A DNA stretch of 64,000 nucleotides from an uncultured Spirochaetales bacterium. Its GTDB lineage: Bacteria > Spirochaetota > Spirochaetia > Sphaerochaetales > Sphaerochaetaceae. This document shows, piece by piece, positions 9,129 to 18,334 of the stretch. The DNA lies in NCBI GenBank assembly GCA_934271365.1, contig CAKQRI010000004.1, positions 1-64,000 on the forward strand, in the 5' to 3' direction. Below the pieces are notes generated by a model. It was not told where the DNA came from and did no database searches. It saw nothing but the letters and a program-made list of their open reading frames with translations. The translations under genes and the position numbers were made by a program. Each line of letters starts with the position of its first letter. Position 1 is the stretch's first letter.

Positions 9129-12100
9129 GCCTTCACAACCTTGACCTTAACTTCAGAATCAGCAATCTCAGTGATGCTTCCATCATTATCTGCGATAGCA
9201 AGATCGTCAGCAAGTGTTTCAGATGAGATGTATGATTTCCACTCCTCTACGGCTTTGGCGAAAAGCTCATTTCCATATACTGTAAGATGGATATGGTCAG
9301 CAACAAGGAAATTCTTTTCCTTTCTCTCTGTCTGGACAAATCTGACAAGATCTCTTGCAATGCCTTCAAGAAGCAGAGCCTCTGTAATCTCTGTATCATA
9401 TCCAACAGTAAGCTCTCCTTCGTTGAGAGCCTTCACATGAGCCTTTTCCTGACGCTGGATTACAAGATCAGAAGCACTTATTGCTGTTGAGCCTGCGCTG
9501 TACTCCACATCGATAGTAGCACCATCAAGCAGCTTCTCAATCTCGTCACTTGTAAGATTCTGAAGCTTAGCTGCAACTTCCTTCATATTCTTTCCAAGCT
9601 TAGAGCCAAGGACCTTGAAGTTAGCTTTTGCACTATATGAGACAAGAGCACTCTCATCAGCCTGAATAGCAACATTCTTGACATTAAGCTCTTCGCTTAT
9701 AATCTCCTTGTTGCTTTTAAGGATTCTTCTGTCATCAGCATTCCTATCTACAATGAAATACTCAGAAAGCGGCTGGCGGATCTTGAGATTAGAAGTGGCT
9801 CTAAGAGCTCTTCCCATTGCAATAGCCTTAACAATCAGGCTCATCTCCTTCTCAAGCTCTTCATCTCTTTCAGCTGCATTATACTCAGGATAATCCTCAA
9901 GATGGACAGACTCCTTCATCCCTTCAGTCTTCAGGTTCTGATAGATCTCATCTGTGATGAATGGAACCATTGGAGCTGCAACCTTAACGAATGTAAGAAG
10001 AACGCGATAGAGTGTATCATATGCTTCTTTCTTATCTCCATCATTCTCGCTCTTCCAGAATCTCCTTCTCGATCTTCTGATATACCAGTTATTAAGGTCA
10101 TCCATGAAAGATACAAGAGATGTGCATACACCCTGAACATCATAGCTATCATACGCAGCTGTTACGTCCTTGATAAGCTTATTGAGATCAGAGATGATCC
10201 ATCTATCAAGAGAATTCTTCAGATCTGCAAATGCTGTGAATCCTGGCTCATATCCATCGATATTCGCATATGTGACAAAGAATGAGTATGCATTCCAGAG
10301 AGGAAGCATAAGATCCTTTATTGCATCCTTAACTATATCATCGCTGAATTTAAGATCATCAGCTCTGACAATTGAGCTGTTCATAAGAGCAAAGCGGAGA
10401 GCATCAGCACCATACTTCTCAACAACAAGCATTGGGTCTGTATAGTTTCTGAGAGACTTACTCATCTTCCTTCCATCTTCAGCAAGGACGATTCCTGATA
10501 CTACGCAGTTCTTGAATGCAGGCTTTCCGAATAATCCAGCTGCAAGAACTGTAAGAGAATAGAACCAGCCTCTTGTCTGATCAAGACCCTCATTGATGAA
10601 GTCTGCAGGGAACAGCTGCTTGAAATATTCTTCATTCTCAAAAGGATAATGCTGCTGAGCATAAGGCATTGAGCCAGACTCGAACCAGCAGTCAAAGATA
10701 TCTGGGATACGGCGCATTGTGCCCTTTCCATCAGGACTTGGCCATGTCAGCTCATCAACATACTGCTTATGAAGATCATCGACCTTCTGTCCGCACTTCT
10801 CCTCAAGTTCCTTAACGCTTCCGATTACCTCAATGTAATCTGAGCCATCACACTTCCATACAGGAATAGGATTTCCCCAGAATCTATTACGTGATATTGC
10901 CCACTCTCTAGCACCTTCAAGCCATTTGCCGAAGCGGCCATACTTGATGTGAGAAGGAACCCAGTTGATCTGATCATTGCACTCAAGCATTGTCTTCTTG
11001 ATCTTAGGAACATCAACAAACCAGCAGCTCATTGCTCTGTAAATCAGAGGCATGCCAGTTCTATAGCAGAATGGATATGAATGCAGATAGTTCTCGCGCT
11101 TTACAAGAAGACCATGCTCCTTGAGCCAAGCAATAATAGGCTTATCTGCATCCTTTACAAAGATTCCCTGCCAATCTGGAACTTCTGATGTAAACTTACA
11201 CTCCTCATCTACTGGGCATACAACAGGAACTGAAGGAAGCTTGTTTTTCATTGTATTGTAGTCATCAACACCGAAACCTGATGCTGTATGGACAATACCG
11301 CAGCCATCCTCAACTGTTACATAATCAGCTGTGACAACCTGGAAAGCTCCGACTTTCTTGAGATCCGCAAAATAAGGGAAGAGAGGAGAATAGCCACGAC
11401 CTACGAGGTCATTTCCCTTGAAATGCTCTACAACCTCATAATCATCAGCATTCTTGTAATATTTTCCTACAAGATGCTCTGCCAGATAATAGTATTCGCC
11501 AGATTCCTTGTCTTTTACCTTCACATAGTCGATATCAGGACCGACAGCAAGAGCAAGGTTTGAAGGAAGAGTCCAAGGAGTGGTTGTCCATGCAAGGAAA
11601 TAGCAGTCCTTAGTTCCATCTTCTAGAAATCTAACAGTAACAGCCTGGTCAGTCACGTCCTTATAGCCACCAAGGCTGACTTCCATATTTGAAAGAGGAG
11701 ATGCAAGCTTCGGAGAATATGGGAGAACATTGTAGCCTTCATAGATATAGCCTTTCTCATACAGAGTCTTGAATACCCACCAAACTGTCTCCATATAATT
11801 CTTATCCATTGTCCTATAGCCATTATCAAAATCAACCCAGCGGCCCATTCTTGTAATAGCCTTCTTCCATTCAGCTGTATAGCGAAGGACAATTGACTTG
11901 CATTCTGTATTGAATTTAGCAACACCATAATCAATGATATTCGCATGTCCAGAAACACCGATTGTCTTCTCCATCTCAGATTCAACAGGAAGACCATGGC
12001 AATCCCATCCGAAACGGCGGATTACCCTCTTTCCCTTCATTGACTGATAGCGTGGAATTGCATCCTTAATAGTTCCAGGAACAAAGTGACCAAAATGAGG

Positions 12101-12259
12101 CAGACCTGTTGCAAACGGAGGGCCATCATAGAATACATATTCATTATCGGCAGGTCTCTGCTCGATAGACTTCTCATAAATGTTCTTGTCCTGCCATAGC
12201 TTCAGGACCTCTTCTTCCATCTTAGGGAATTCAACTTTGCTGTTTACTGGTTTAAACAT
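9125..12259 (-). CDS. ileS: Isoleucyl-tRNA synthetase, eukaryote-type (IleS2)
   Basis: Charges tRNA-Ile and edits misactivated valine. The protein of about 1,044 residues has the HIGH motif as HFGH, the GWDCHGLPVE block of the editing/connective region and the KMSKS loop (KMSKSLRNY). Length, motif spacing and the absence of a C-terminal zinc finger put it in the long eukaryote-like clade, which also occurs in other spirochaetes and in mupirocin-resistant strains. Two adjacent ATG codons are possible; the AGGAG site at 12266-12270 lies 3 bases from ATG 12262 and 6 bases from ATG 12259, so I prefer 12259. It is the first gene of a four-gene operon. No T-box-like leader is visible in the 140-base upstream gap. 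Confidence 0.95.
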   Translation of the reverse strand: MFKPVNSKVEFPKMEEEVLKLWQDKNIYEKSIEQRPADNEYVFYDGPPFATGLPHFGHFVPGTIKDAIPRYQSMKGKRVIRRFGWDCHGLPVESEMEKTIGVSGHANIIDYGVAKFNTECKSIVLRYTAEWKKAITRMGRWVDFDNGYRTMDKNYMETVWWVFKTLYEKGYIYEGYNVLPYSPKLASPLSNMEVSLGGYKDVTDQAVTVRFLEDGTKDCYFLAWTTTPWTLPSNLALAVGPDIDYVKVKDKESGEYYYLAEHLVGKYYKNADDYEVVEHFKGNDLVGRGYSPLFPYFADLKKVGAFQVVTADYVTVEDGCGIVHTASGFGVDDYNTMKNKLPSVPVVCPVDEECKFTSEVPDWQGIFVKDADKPIIAWLKEHGLLVKRENYLHSYPFCYRTGMPLIYRAMSCWFVDVPKIKKTMLECNDQINWVPSHIKYGRFGKWLEGAREWAISRNRFWGNPIPVWKCDGSDYIEVIGSVKELEEKCGQKVDDLHKQYVDELTWPSPDGKGTMRRIPDIFDCWFESGSMPYAQQHYPFENEEYFKQLFPADFINEGLDQTRGWFYSLTVLAAGLFGKPAFKNCVVSGIVLAEDGRKMSKSLRNYTDPMLVVEKYGADALRFALMNSSIVRADDLKFSDDIVKDAIKDLMLPLWNAYSFFVTYANIDGYEPGFTAFADLKNSLDRWIISDLNKLIKDVTAAYDSYDVQGVCTSLVSFMDDLNNWYIRRSRRRFWKSENDGDKKEAYDTLYRVLLTFVKVAAPMVPFITDEIYQNLKTEGMKESVHLEDYPEYNAAERDEELEKEMSLIVKAIAMGRALRATSNLKIRQPLSEYFIVDRNADDRRILKSNKEIISEELNVKNVAIQADESALVSYSAKANFKVLGSKLGKNMKEVAAKLQNLTSDEIEKLLDGATIDVEYSAGSTAISASDLVIQRQEKAHVKALNEGELTVGYDTEITEALLLEGIARDLVRFVQTERKEKNFLVADHIHLTVYGNELFAKAVEEWKSYISSETLADDLAIADNDGSITEIADSEVKVKVVKA

Positions 12260-12366
12260 CATTTTCTCCTAGTCTAAACAATGATAAAGAAATGTAGCTT
12301 AATCTTCAAGAGATGAGGAATTGAGAGTGCTAGATAATGCTATTGAACCTCATTTTAAATTACATC

Positions 12367-12394
12367 TTTACACTTTATGTAAAATTGTAATAAT
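12367..12394 (+). promoter_or_regulatory. Promoter of the alcohol dehydrogenase gene, leaderless type
   Basis: A -35 box TTTACA (12367-12372) and an extended -10 box, TG at 12386-12387 then AATAAT at 12389-12394, are 16 bases apart. Transcription would begin near 12401, three bases before the ATG at 12404, and there is no Shine-Dalgarno sequence. The -35 box is also the left arm of an inverted repeat TTTACA/TGTAAA (12367-12383), a possible operator. Confidence 0.55.
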
Positions 12395-12403
12395 AAGAAA
12401 AAT

Positions 12404-13609
12404 ATGAATATTCTGAAGAAAATATATTGCAGATCGTTTCAGAAGGTCCTTTATGTAGCTTATCCATTTCTGCCTTATAGAGAACCAAAACTCATTGAAA
12501 ACAAAACAGAAGGAATACCTGAAGTACTGGAAACTGAGAAGGTTCATCACCCTTTGATTGTGACAGATAAAGGAATTGCTGAAACAGGCCTTATAGAGCC
12601 ACTGAAGAAGATTCTATCAGAGAATGGAATATCATATTCTCTCTATCAGGATGTTGTAGCAAATCCAACAACAGACAGCATAGAAGAGGCATTGTCTCTT
12701 TATAAGCAAGAAATCTGTGATTCTATTATTGCAATAGGCGGTGGCTCATCAATAGACACAGCGAAGGCTGTTGGAGCAAGAGTCAGCCAGAACCGGATGA
12801 GCCTCAAGAGGATGAAAGGCATACTCAAGGTATGGAAAAAGCTGCCTCTTCTGATTGCAATTCCGACAACAGCTGGGACAGGAAGCGAAGCAACCCTCGC
12901 TTCAGTCGTTGTTGATTCAGAGACAAGGCATAAATATGCGATAAACTCTTTTCCCCTGATTCCCCGCTATGCCGTTCTTGATCCTGAATACACATATACG
13001 CTTCCACCTCATCTTACAGCATCTACAGGAATGGATGCGCTCACTCATGCAATAGAGGCATATATTGGAAGATCCAGCTACCGGCTTACAAGAATGGAAG
13101 CAAAAGCCGCAGTCAGGCTTATATTCCAGAATATAGAGAAAGCATATGCAGACGGAAAAGATGAAAAAGCCCGTAGCTGTATGCTTAGAGCCAGCTATCT
13201 TGCAGGCTGCGCATTCACAAGAAGCTATGTTGGCTATGTCCATGCAATTGCTCATTCTTTAGGAGGAAGATACAATACACCTCATGGACTTGCTAATGCT
13301 GTGATTCTTCCCTATGTTCTTGAGAACTATGGAAGCTCTGTTTATAAGAAGCTCAGAAAACTTGCAATAGCGGCCGGGCTTGCCGATGAGCTGACAGATG
13401 AAAAAGAAGCTGCGGAGAGCTTCATAGCAGGAATAAAAGAGCTTAATAGGAAGCTCAATATTCCATCTCATCTGGGTGTTATAAAGGAAGAGGACATTGA
13501 GGAGCTCTCAAAAGCGGCAGAGAAAGAGGCAAATCCGCTGTATCCTGTCCCTGAACTCTGGGACAGAAGACGCATTGCGTCAGTTTATAGAGAGGTAATG
13601 GGGAAATGA
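12404..13609 (+). CDS. Iron-containing alcohol dehydrogenase
   Basis: A 401-residue group III (Fe-ADH) enzyme interconverting alcohols and aldehydes with NAD(P)H. The dinucleotide motif GGGSSID is at 112-118. The metal site is complete: Asp211 and His215 (GMDALTHAIEAY), a histidine from GYVHAIAHSLGG (280 or 284) and His294 (NTPHGLANA). The stop codon overlaps the start of an aldehyde dehydrogenase by four bases (ATGA), so the two make a translationally coupled alcohol-aldehyde-acid module. The substrate is not evident; butanol, propanediol or lactaldehyde-type substrates are all possible. The start has no ribosome-binding site but an extended -10 promoter close upstream. Confidence 0.9.
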   Translation: MNILKKIYCRSFQKVLYVAYPFLPYREPKLIENKTEGIPEVLETEKVHHPLIVTDKGIAETGLIEPLKKILSENGISYSLYQDVVANPTTDSIEEALSLYKQEICDSIIAIGGGSSIDTAKAVGARVSQNRMSLKRMKGILKVWKKLPLLIAIPTTAGTGSEATLASVVVDSETRHKYAINSFPLIPRYAVLDPEYTYTLPPHLTASTGMDALTHAIEAYIGRSSYRLTRMEAKAAVRLIFQNIEKAYADGKDEKARSCMLRASYLAGCAFTRSYVGYVHAIAHSLGGRYNTPHGLANAVILPYVLENYGSSVYKKLRKLAIAAGLADELTDEKEAAESFIAGIKELNRKLNIPSHLGVIKEEDIEELSKAAEKEANPLYPVPELWDRRRIASVYREVMGK

Positions 13610-14985
13610 AGAAAGCAGAGATCGAATCGCTACTAGACAGGCAGAAGGCTTTTTTTGATAAAGGGAATACTCTTGAAATCAGATTCAGGAAAGAGATGCT
13701 GAAAAAGCTCTATAAGGCAATTGAAGACAACACAGAAGAACTGCAGAAGGCCCTGGCTGAAGATCTAGGCAAAAGCGGATTCGAAAGCGATATGTGTGAA
13801 ATCCGCCTTACTCTATCAGAGATATCATGGATGCTTAGGCACATAAAGAAGCTTGCAAGGAAAAAAAGAGCTAAGACCCCGCTCTCACAGTTCTGCGCAA
13901 AATCATATATGAAGCCAACTCCTTATGGAAATGTTCTGATAATGAGCCCATGGAACTACCCTGTACTACTGACGCTCGAACCTCTTGCTGATGCGATTGC
14001 AGCTGGAAACACTGCAATACTTAAGCCCAGTGCATATTCACCAGCAGCTTCATCGGCTATAAAAAGGATAATATCCTCCATCTATCCAGAAGATTATGTC
14101 GCTGTCGTGCAAGGCGGAAGAACAGAGAACAGCGCACTCTTATCTGAGGACTTTGATTATATATTCTTCACGGGAAGCAAGACTGTCGGCAGAACAGTGA
14201 TGGCTGCAGCATCTGAGCATCTGATTCCTGTAACTCTCGAACTTGGTGGTAAGAGCCCATGTATTGTAGATGAGACTGCAAAGATCCCGCTAGCTGCAAA
14301 GAGGATTGTCTTCGGAAAATTCCTCAACTGCGGCCAGACATGCGTTGCGCCGGATTATGTCTTATGTGAAAGGTCAATCCAGGATAAATTAATTGAGGCG
14401 ATAAAGAGGGAGATTGAGAAGCAGTTCTCATCAACTCCGTTAGAGAATCCTGATTATGGAAAGATAATAAATGAAAAGCATTTTGATAGGATTCTCTCGC
14501 TTATTGATATAGATAAGACGGTTTACGGTGGCGACAGCGATAGAAGCACACTGAAGATTGAGCCGACGGTAATGAAGAATGTCACGCTCTCTGATGCTGT
14601 AATGAAAGAAGAGATATTCGGACCTGTCCTGCCAATAATCAGCTATAAGACCATAGAACAGGCTATGCACATGATAAGATCTATTGCATCCCCTCTGGCG
14701 CTATATATCTTCAGTGAGAACAGGAAGACAATAAAGCGGATTACATCCCAGATAGGATTCGGCGGAGGATGCATCAATGATACAATAATCCATCTTGCAA
14801 CTTCTGAGATGGGATTCGGTGGATTCGGAGAAAGCGGAATGGGCTCATATCATGGAAAAGCAGGCTTTGATACATTCACTCATTATAAGAGCATTGTAGA
14901 TAAGGCCACATGGATTGATCTTCCGCTGAGATACCAGAAATATAATGAATCCTACCATAAGATAATCAGATTCTTCCTGAAATAA
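13606..14985 (+). CDS. NAD(P)-dependent aldehyde dehydrogenase (class 3-like)
   Basis: A 459-residue member of the ALDH superfamily, oxidising aldehydes to acids in the cytoplasm. Conserved features: the SPWNYP segment (114-119), nucleotide-binding FFTGS (187-191), general base Glu212 in LELGGKSP and catalytic Cys246 in NCGQTC. The short length and the FGGFGESGMGSYHG C-terminal block resemble class 3 and fatty-aldehyde dehydrogenases such as AlkH/YwdH. Unlike eukaryotic fatty-aldehyde enzymes, no clear membrane anchor follows. It overlaps the preceding alcohol dehydrogenase by four bases and is followed by a strong terminator. Together they could detoxify or ferment an aldehyde. Confidence 0.9.
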   Translation: MKKAEIESLLDRQKAFFDKGNTLEIRFRKEMLKKLYKAIEDNTEELQKALAEDLGKSGFESDMCEIRLTLSEISWMLRHIKKLARKKRAKTPLSQFCAKSYMKPTPYGNVLIMSPWNYPVLLTLEPLADAIAAGNTAILKPSAYSPAASSAIKRIISSIYPEDYVAVVQGGRTENSALLSEDFDYIFFTGSKTVGRTVMAAASEHLIPVTLELGGKSPCIVDETAKIPLAAKRIVFGKFLNCGQTCVAPDYVLCERSIQDKLIEAIKREIEKQFSSTPLENPDYGKIINEKHFDRILSLIDIDKTVYGGDSDRSTLKIEPTVMKNVTLSDAVMKEEIFGPVLPIISYKTIEQAMHMIRSIASPLALYIFSENRKTIKRITSQIGFGGGCINDTIIHLATSEMGFGGFGESGMGSYHGKAGFDTFTHYKSIVDKATWIDLPLRYQKYNESYHKIIRFFLK

Positions 14986-14987
14986 AG

Positions 14988-15012
14988 AAAGCGGGATTTC
15001 TCCCGCTTTTCA
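14988..15012. terminator. Bidirectional terminator
   Basis: A perfect nine-base-pair stem AAAGCGGGA/TCCCGCTTT (14988-14996 and 15001-15009) with a four-base loop sits between convergent genes and can terminate both the aldehyde dehydrogenase and the pectate lyase transcripts; U-rich tracts lie on both sides. Confidence 0.85.
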
Positions 15013-15013
15013 A

Positions 15014-16336
15014 TCAGTGAGGCATAACCTCCCATGTATACCTAGCAAGCCAGTCTTCAATAGATCCAAGACATGGTGCGAGCTCTCTGTATACAGGCTC
15101 AACTTCCGGGTATCCACCAACCTCATTCTGGCTGTTTATGATCTTGCCAGTCCCATTGTAGAACTCTTCGACAAGACGCTTATCCACCTCATCCCTATCT
15201 GCCGGTCTTGCACCTGCATATTTCAGAACATATTCAGGCACACTCTCAGCAGGCCTTACAGTAAGCCCATCTATCCAGATTGGCTTCTCATCGAGCAAGG
15301 TAACTGGAATGGATTCATCTGTGAGATTCCCTTCAGTAACACCGTCTGCCTTCACTATGATGTTATCCTCCATATAGCATCTCTCATCATTTTCAGGGTA
15401 ATTAGAACCAACCATTGCCTTAACTGTAGTTGACTGGCCTTCCTTCTCATAGTTTCCTACAATCGAAACAATTGGTGTTGAAGGTCTCTCCTCAAGCCCA
15501 TTCCATTCTTTCGGAATCCATGACAGCCTTATTGCCCATGCACCTGGATCATATATGAGATTATTAACAATCAGTCCTGAGGAATTTCCCTTGAACCATG
15601 GATTCCTCTCATAATTATGTGCATAGTAATTTCCGATTATCGCTATATCAGTGCAATCATCCATTACAAGGGTTCCCATGGAATGGTTCATGTTCTTGCT
15701 TATTGTCTTCGGATGAACTGAATATGCTAGGCATTCAGATATGAAGTTATTGCTGTATGTTATGTTGTGTGATGCATTTTCAGGTCCATATCCCCTCTTA
15801 CCTGAAATAGATAGATTCTCATCAACACCCCATGAGACTGAACAATGGTCTACAACGATATTATATGGGTTTCCATTTGCTGCCGTTGATATCTCAGCCT
15901 CATATTTTCTTTCCCCAGGCTGCATGTCTCCATCACCCATTCTGAATCTGACATGCTGCATTACAATATCATGGGTATTGAATGTAAGACCGCCTTTTAT
16001 GAATGTAACGCCAGGAGACGGCGCTGTCTGTCCAGCAATTGTAAGATATGGATTGTTTATGCTGATCTGCTGGAAATCCAGGTCGATTACTCCTGCAACT
16101 TCAAAAACAACAACACGAGCACCTTCTGCTTCGATAGCTTCCTTAAAAGAGCCTGGCCCATCTGCATTCAGGTTTGTGACTTTGATAATCCTACCATCAA
16201 GACCTCCTCGGGTCTCTGTGCCATAGCCTTCAAGCTCATATTTCGGATAACTCAGAGGAACTTTAGCTCCCTGTGCGAAAATAAATGCCGGCATAGCAAT
16301 CAGCAGAGCCAGCAAGATAATAGCTGCTTTTCTCAT
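15014..16336 (-). CDS. Secreted pectate lyase-like protein (right-handed beta-helix, PL1-like)
   Basis: A 440-residue exported protein with a cleavable signal peptide (hydrophobic core at residues 6-20, likely cleavage after FAQG or nearby). The body follows the pectate lyase beta-helix plan: the early block ending in GPGSFKEAI, an AGQTAPSPGVTF segment, the calcium-site region VDHCSVSWGVDE (corresponding to the vWiDH motif of PL1 enzymes) and YERNPWFKG followed by VNNLIYD, matching the catalytic arginine region RxP. It would cleave polygalacturonate by beta-elimination outside the cell. A GGAGA ribosome-binding site precedes ATG 16336. It is the only secreted glycan-degrading enzyme in the window. 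PL1 assignment is likely, exact substrate less so. Confidence 0.8.
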   Translation of the reverse strand: MRKAAIILLALLIAMPAFIFAQGAKVPLSYPKYELEGYGTETRGGLDGRIIKVTNLNADGPGSFKEAIEAEGARVVVFEVAGVIDLDFQQISINNPYLTIAGQTAPSPGVTFIKGGLTFNTHDIVMQHVRFRMGDGDMQPGERKYEAEISTAANGNPYNIVVDHCSVSWGVDENLSISGKRGYGPENASHNITYSNNFISECLAYSVHPKTISKNMNHSMGTLVMDDCTDIAIIGNYYAHNYERNPWFKGNSSGLIVNNLIYDPGAWAIRLSWIPKEWNGLEERPSTPIVSIVGNYEKEGQSTTVKAMVGSNYPENDERCYMEDNIIVKADGVTEGNLTDESIPVTLLDEKPIWIDGLTVRPAESVPEYVLKYAGARPADRDEVDKRLVEEFYNGTGKIINSQNEVGGYPEVEPVYRELAPCLGSIEDWLARYTWEVMPH

Positions 16337-16401
16337 TCTATCTCCTTTTTATGGATTCAAGAATCCCATTGAAGAAATGAGATGTAAATATGACAGAATA
16401 T

Positions 16402-16444
16402 AAAAAAAAGCGTCAGAATTTGCTCTAAACCACATTCTGACACT
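16402..16444 (-). terminator. Terminator of the aldo/keto reductase gene
   Basis: On the minus strand an 11-base-pair stem (16409-16419 with 16434-16444) with a 14-base loop is followed by eight U residues (the A tract at 16402-16409). It is 12 bases beyond the stop codon of the restored reductase frame, which supports that stop as the original gene end. Confidence 0.85.
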
Positions 16445-16455
16445 CTTTTATGCTG

Positions 16456-17300
16456 TTATTTCAGAATAGACATGAACCACTCAACTGTCTCAGGATCATG
16501 ATGAGAGAAGAACAGGCTCTTTCCTGTATCAAGAGCAGAAAGAACATTCATATCATCTTCTGCAAGATGGAAGTCGAATACATCAATATTCTCCCTCATT
16601 CTCTCTGCATGCACAGATTTCGGAATCACAACAACATTGCTATCAAGAAGGAAGCGAAGAGCTATCTGAGCTGGGCTCTTATTGTACTTTTCTCCGATCT
16701 CAATAAGTTCCGGCGTACTGAAGAATCCATTTCTCCCCCCTCTGCAAATGGAGCCCGTGACATAATCTGCGTGTTATATTTCTCCATATATTTCCTAGCT
16801 TTCTTCTGCTGCTGGAAAAGATGCGTCTCAACCTGATTAACAGCAGGCTTTATCTCAGAGAAATGAGCAATATCGATGAATCTATCCGGATAGAAGTTAG
16901 ATACGCCGATTGCTCTGGCCTTTCCTGCCCTCACCGCAGCCTCCATAGCTCTATAGGTTCCATAATAATCTCCAAATGGCTGATGAATCAGAAGAAGATC
17001 CACACAATCAGTTTTAAGTCGTCTGAGAGATTCATCTATTGATCTTCCTGCCTTTTCATATCCAGCATTTGTAATCCAGACTTTTGTCGTAATGAATAAC
17101 TCTTCACGTGCAAGTCCACACTTCTCTATTGCATTCCCGACACCCTCTTCATTGCCATATGCCTGTGCTGTATCTATGCTTCTGTAGCCAAGGCTTATGG
17201 CATCCAGTACGCATTTCTCTGTTATATCAGCTGGTGTCTGATAAACGCCATATCCGAGCTTAGGCATCTTAACTCCACCCGAAAGTGTTACATATTCCAT
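16456..17300 (-). pseudogene. Aldo/keto reductase, frameshifted in a G6 tract
   Basis: The N-terminal 188 or so residues are a normal aldo/keto reductase: LGYGVYQTP, catalytic tetrad Asp43, Tyr48, Lys73 and His106, and GVSNFYPDR. At a run of six G on the coding strand (16735-16740) the frame breaks after APFAEG; the current frame continues with unrelated residues to a stop at 16662. Shifting the frame (a run of four or seven G) restores a family-typical tail with RNGFFSTPELIEIG and IPKSVHAERM and ends at 16456, giving about 280 residues, the usual length. The ribosome-binding site (AAGGATGG) is intact. It diverges from a LysR regulator that may control it. Phase variation, recent decay or a sequencing error could each explain the shift. 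Confidence 0.85.
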
Positions 17301-17391
17301 AATCTACCATCCTTTATATGAATTAAAATTGTTTTTATTTTTCTATCTATCGTCATCATGTAATATACGATGTTAAAAAGAAAAAATATAA

Positions 17392-17406
17392 TATCAATTA
17401 TTGATA
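17392..17406. promoter_or_regulatory. Perfect palindrome in the lysR/reductase intergenic region
   Basis: TATCAAT-T-ATTGATA is a perfect 7+1+7 palindrome between the divergent aldo/keto reductase and LysR genes. A second, shorter inverted repeat, ATCGT (17349-17353) and ACGAT (17367-17371), lies 20 bases away towards the reductase. Both fit LysR-type operator sites, although neither is an exact T-N11-A box. Confidence 0.5.
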
Positions 17407-17439
17407 GTAGATTTCATTTTATGAATAGTGAGAAAAACA

Positions 17440-18291
17440 ATGATAAATCTTATTGAACTGAATCAGTTTGCAAAGTTTGCAGAGTTTGGAACTCTGTCAA
17501 AAACAGCAGAGATGCTTTATATCTCGCAGCCTACTCTTACACGCTCAATGAAACATATAGAAGAGGAATTCGGAGTACCTCTATTTATACGGAGCAAGAA
17601 CAGGCTCGAGCTCAGTGAAACAGGAAGGAAAGCAGCAGAATATGCAGAAAGGCTGCTTGCCGAAGAGAGAAGCATGATTGATTCCGTAAGAGCATTTGAC
17701 AGAAGCCTCCATACCATAAAGATCTCTTCATGTGCACCAGCTCCTCTATGGACGCTGATCCCTGAAATTTATGAAAAAAGCCAAGTGACAATGATCTCTT
17801 CCTCCCTTGATGATGCAGGATTGATAATAAAGAATGTTGAGTGTGGAAGAATAGATATAGGAATCATTCCATATGAAATAGAAAGCAGCAATCTCATATG
17901 CCTTCCTTATTCAAGAGAGACTCTATATGCATGTATTCCTCTTTCCAATCCTCTTTCTTCTGAATCTGAGATATCATTCGGTGACATCAATGGCTATAAT
18001 GCGATAATCAAAAATCAGATAGGATTCTGGGATAAGATATGCAGGGATAAAATGCCTGCCTCCAGGTTCATTGTGCAATGTGATGATTTCGCCTTCAGAG
18101 AGCTCGTAAAAGCCTCTACTCTTCTATCATCCTCAACTAACCTTTCAGACGATGGATACTGCGATATACTAAAAGACTGCAGTATCATAAGGATAAAAGA
18201 CATGGAGGCTGATGTCAGATATCACATAATTGCACAGGAAAAGCTTGCTGCTATTGCTCATGCATGTTCAGAAAAGCATGCCAATTGCTGA
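17440..18291 (+). CDS. LysR-type transcriptional regulator
   Basis: A 283-residue regulator with an N-terminal winged helix-turn-helix (FAEFGTLSKTAEMLYISQPT, ending in the recognition helix) and a C-terminal periplasmic-binding-like effector domain beginning near residue 90. It is transcribed away from the aldo/keto reductase gene across a 127-base gap holding two inverted repeats, the classic arrangement for a LysR regulator controlling its neighbour and itself. I chose ATG 17440; a GTG at 17428 is also in frame, and neither has a strong ribosome-binding site. The effector is unknown. The downstream nucleotidyltransferase starts 43 bases after the stop and may be read through from this gene. 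Confidence 0.85.
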   Translation: MINLIELNQFAKFAEFGTLSKTAEMLYISQPTLTRSMKHIEEEFGVPLFIRSKNRLELSETGRKAAEYAERLLAEERSMIDSVRAFDRSLHTIKISSCAPAPLWTLIPEIYEKSQVTMISSSLDDAGLIIKNVECGRIDIGIIPYEIESSNLICLPYSRETLYACIPLSNPLSSESEISFGDINGYNAIIKNQIGFWDKICRDKMPASRFIVQCDDFAFRELVKASTLLSSSTNLSDDGYCDILKDCSIIRIKDMEADVRYHIIAQEKLAAIAHACSEKHANC

Positions 18292-18334
18292 AAAAGCTTT
18301 TTCAAAGCGGCACTTTTCTGCTAACCTCTCTATT

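Noticed and set aside
12263..12403. T-box leader upstream of ileS
   Set aside because: The gap is only about 140 bases, has no specifier stem or T-box consensus, and ileS has a normal ribosome-binding site.
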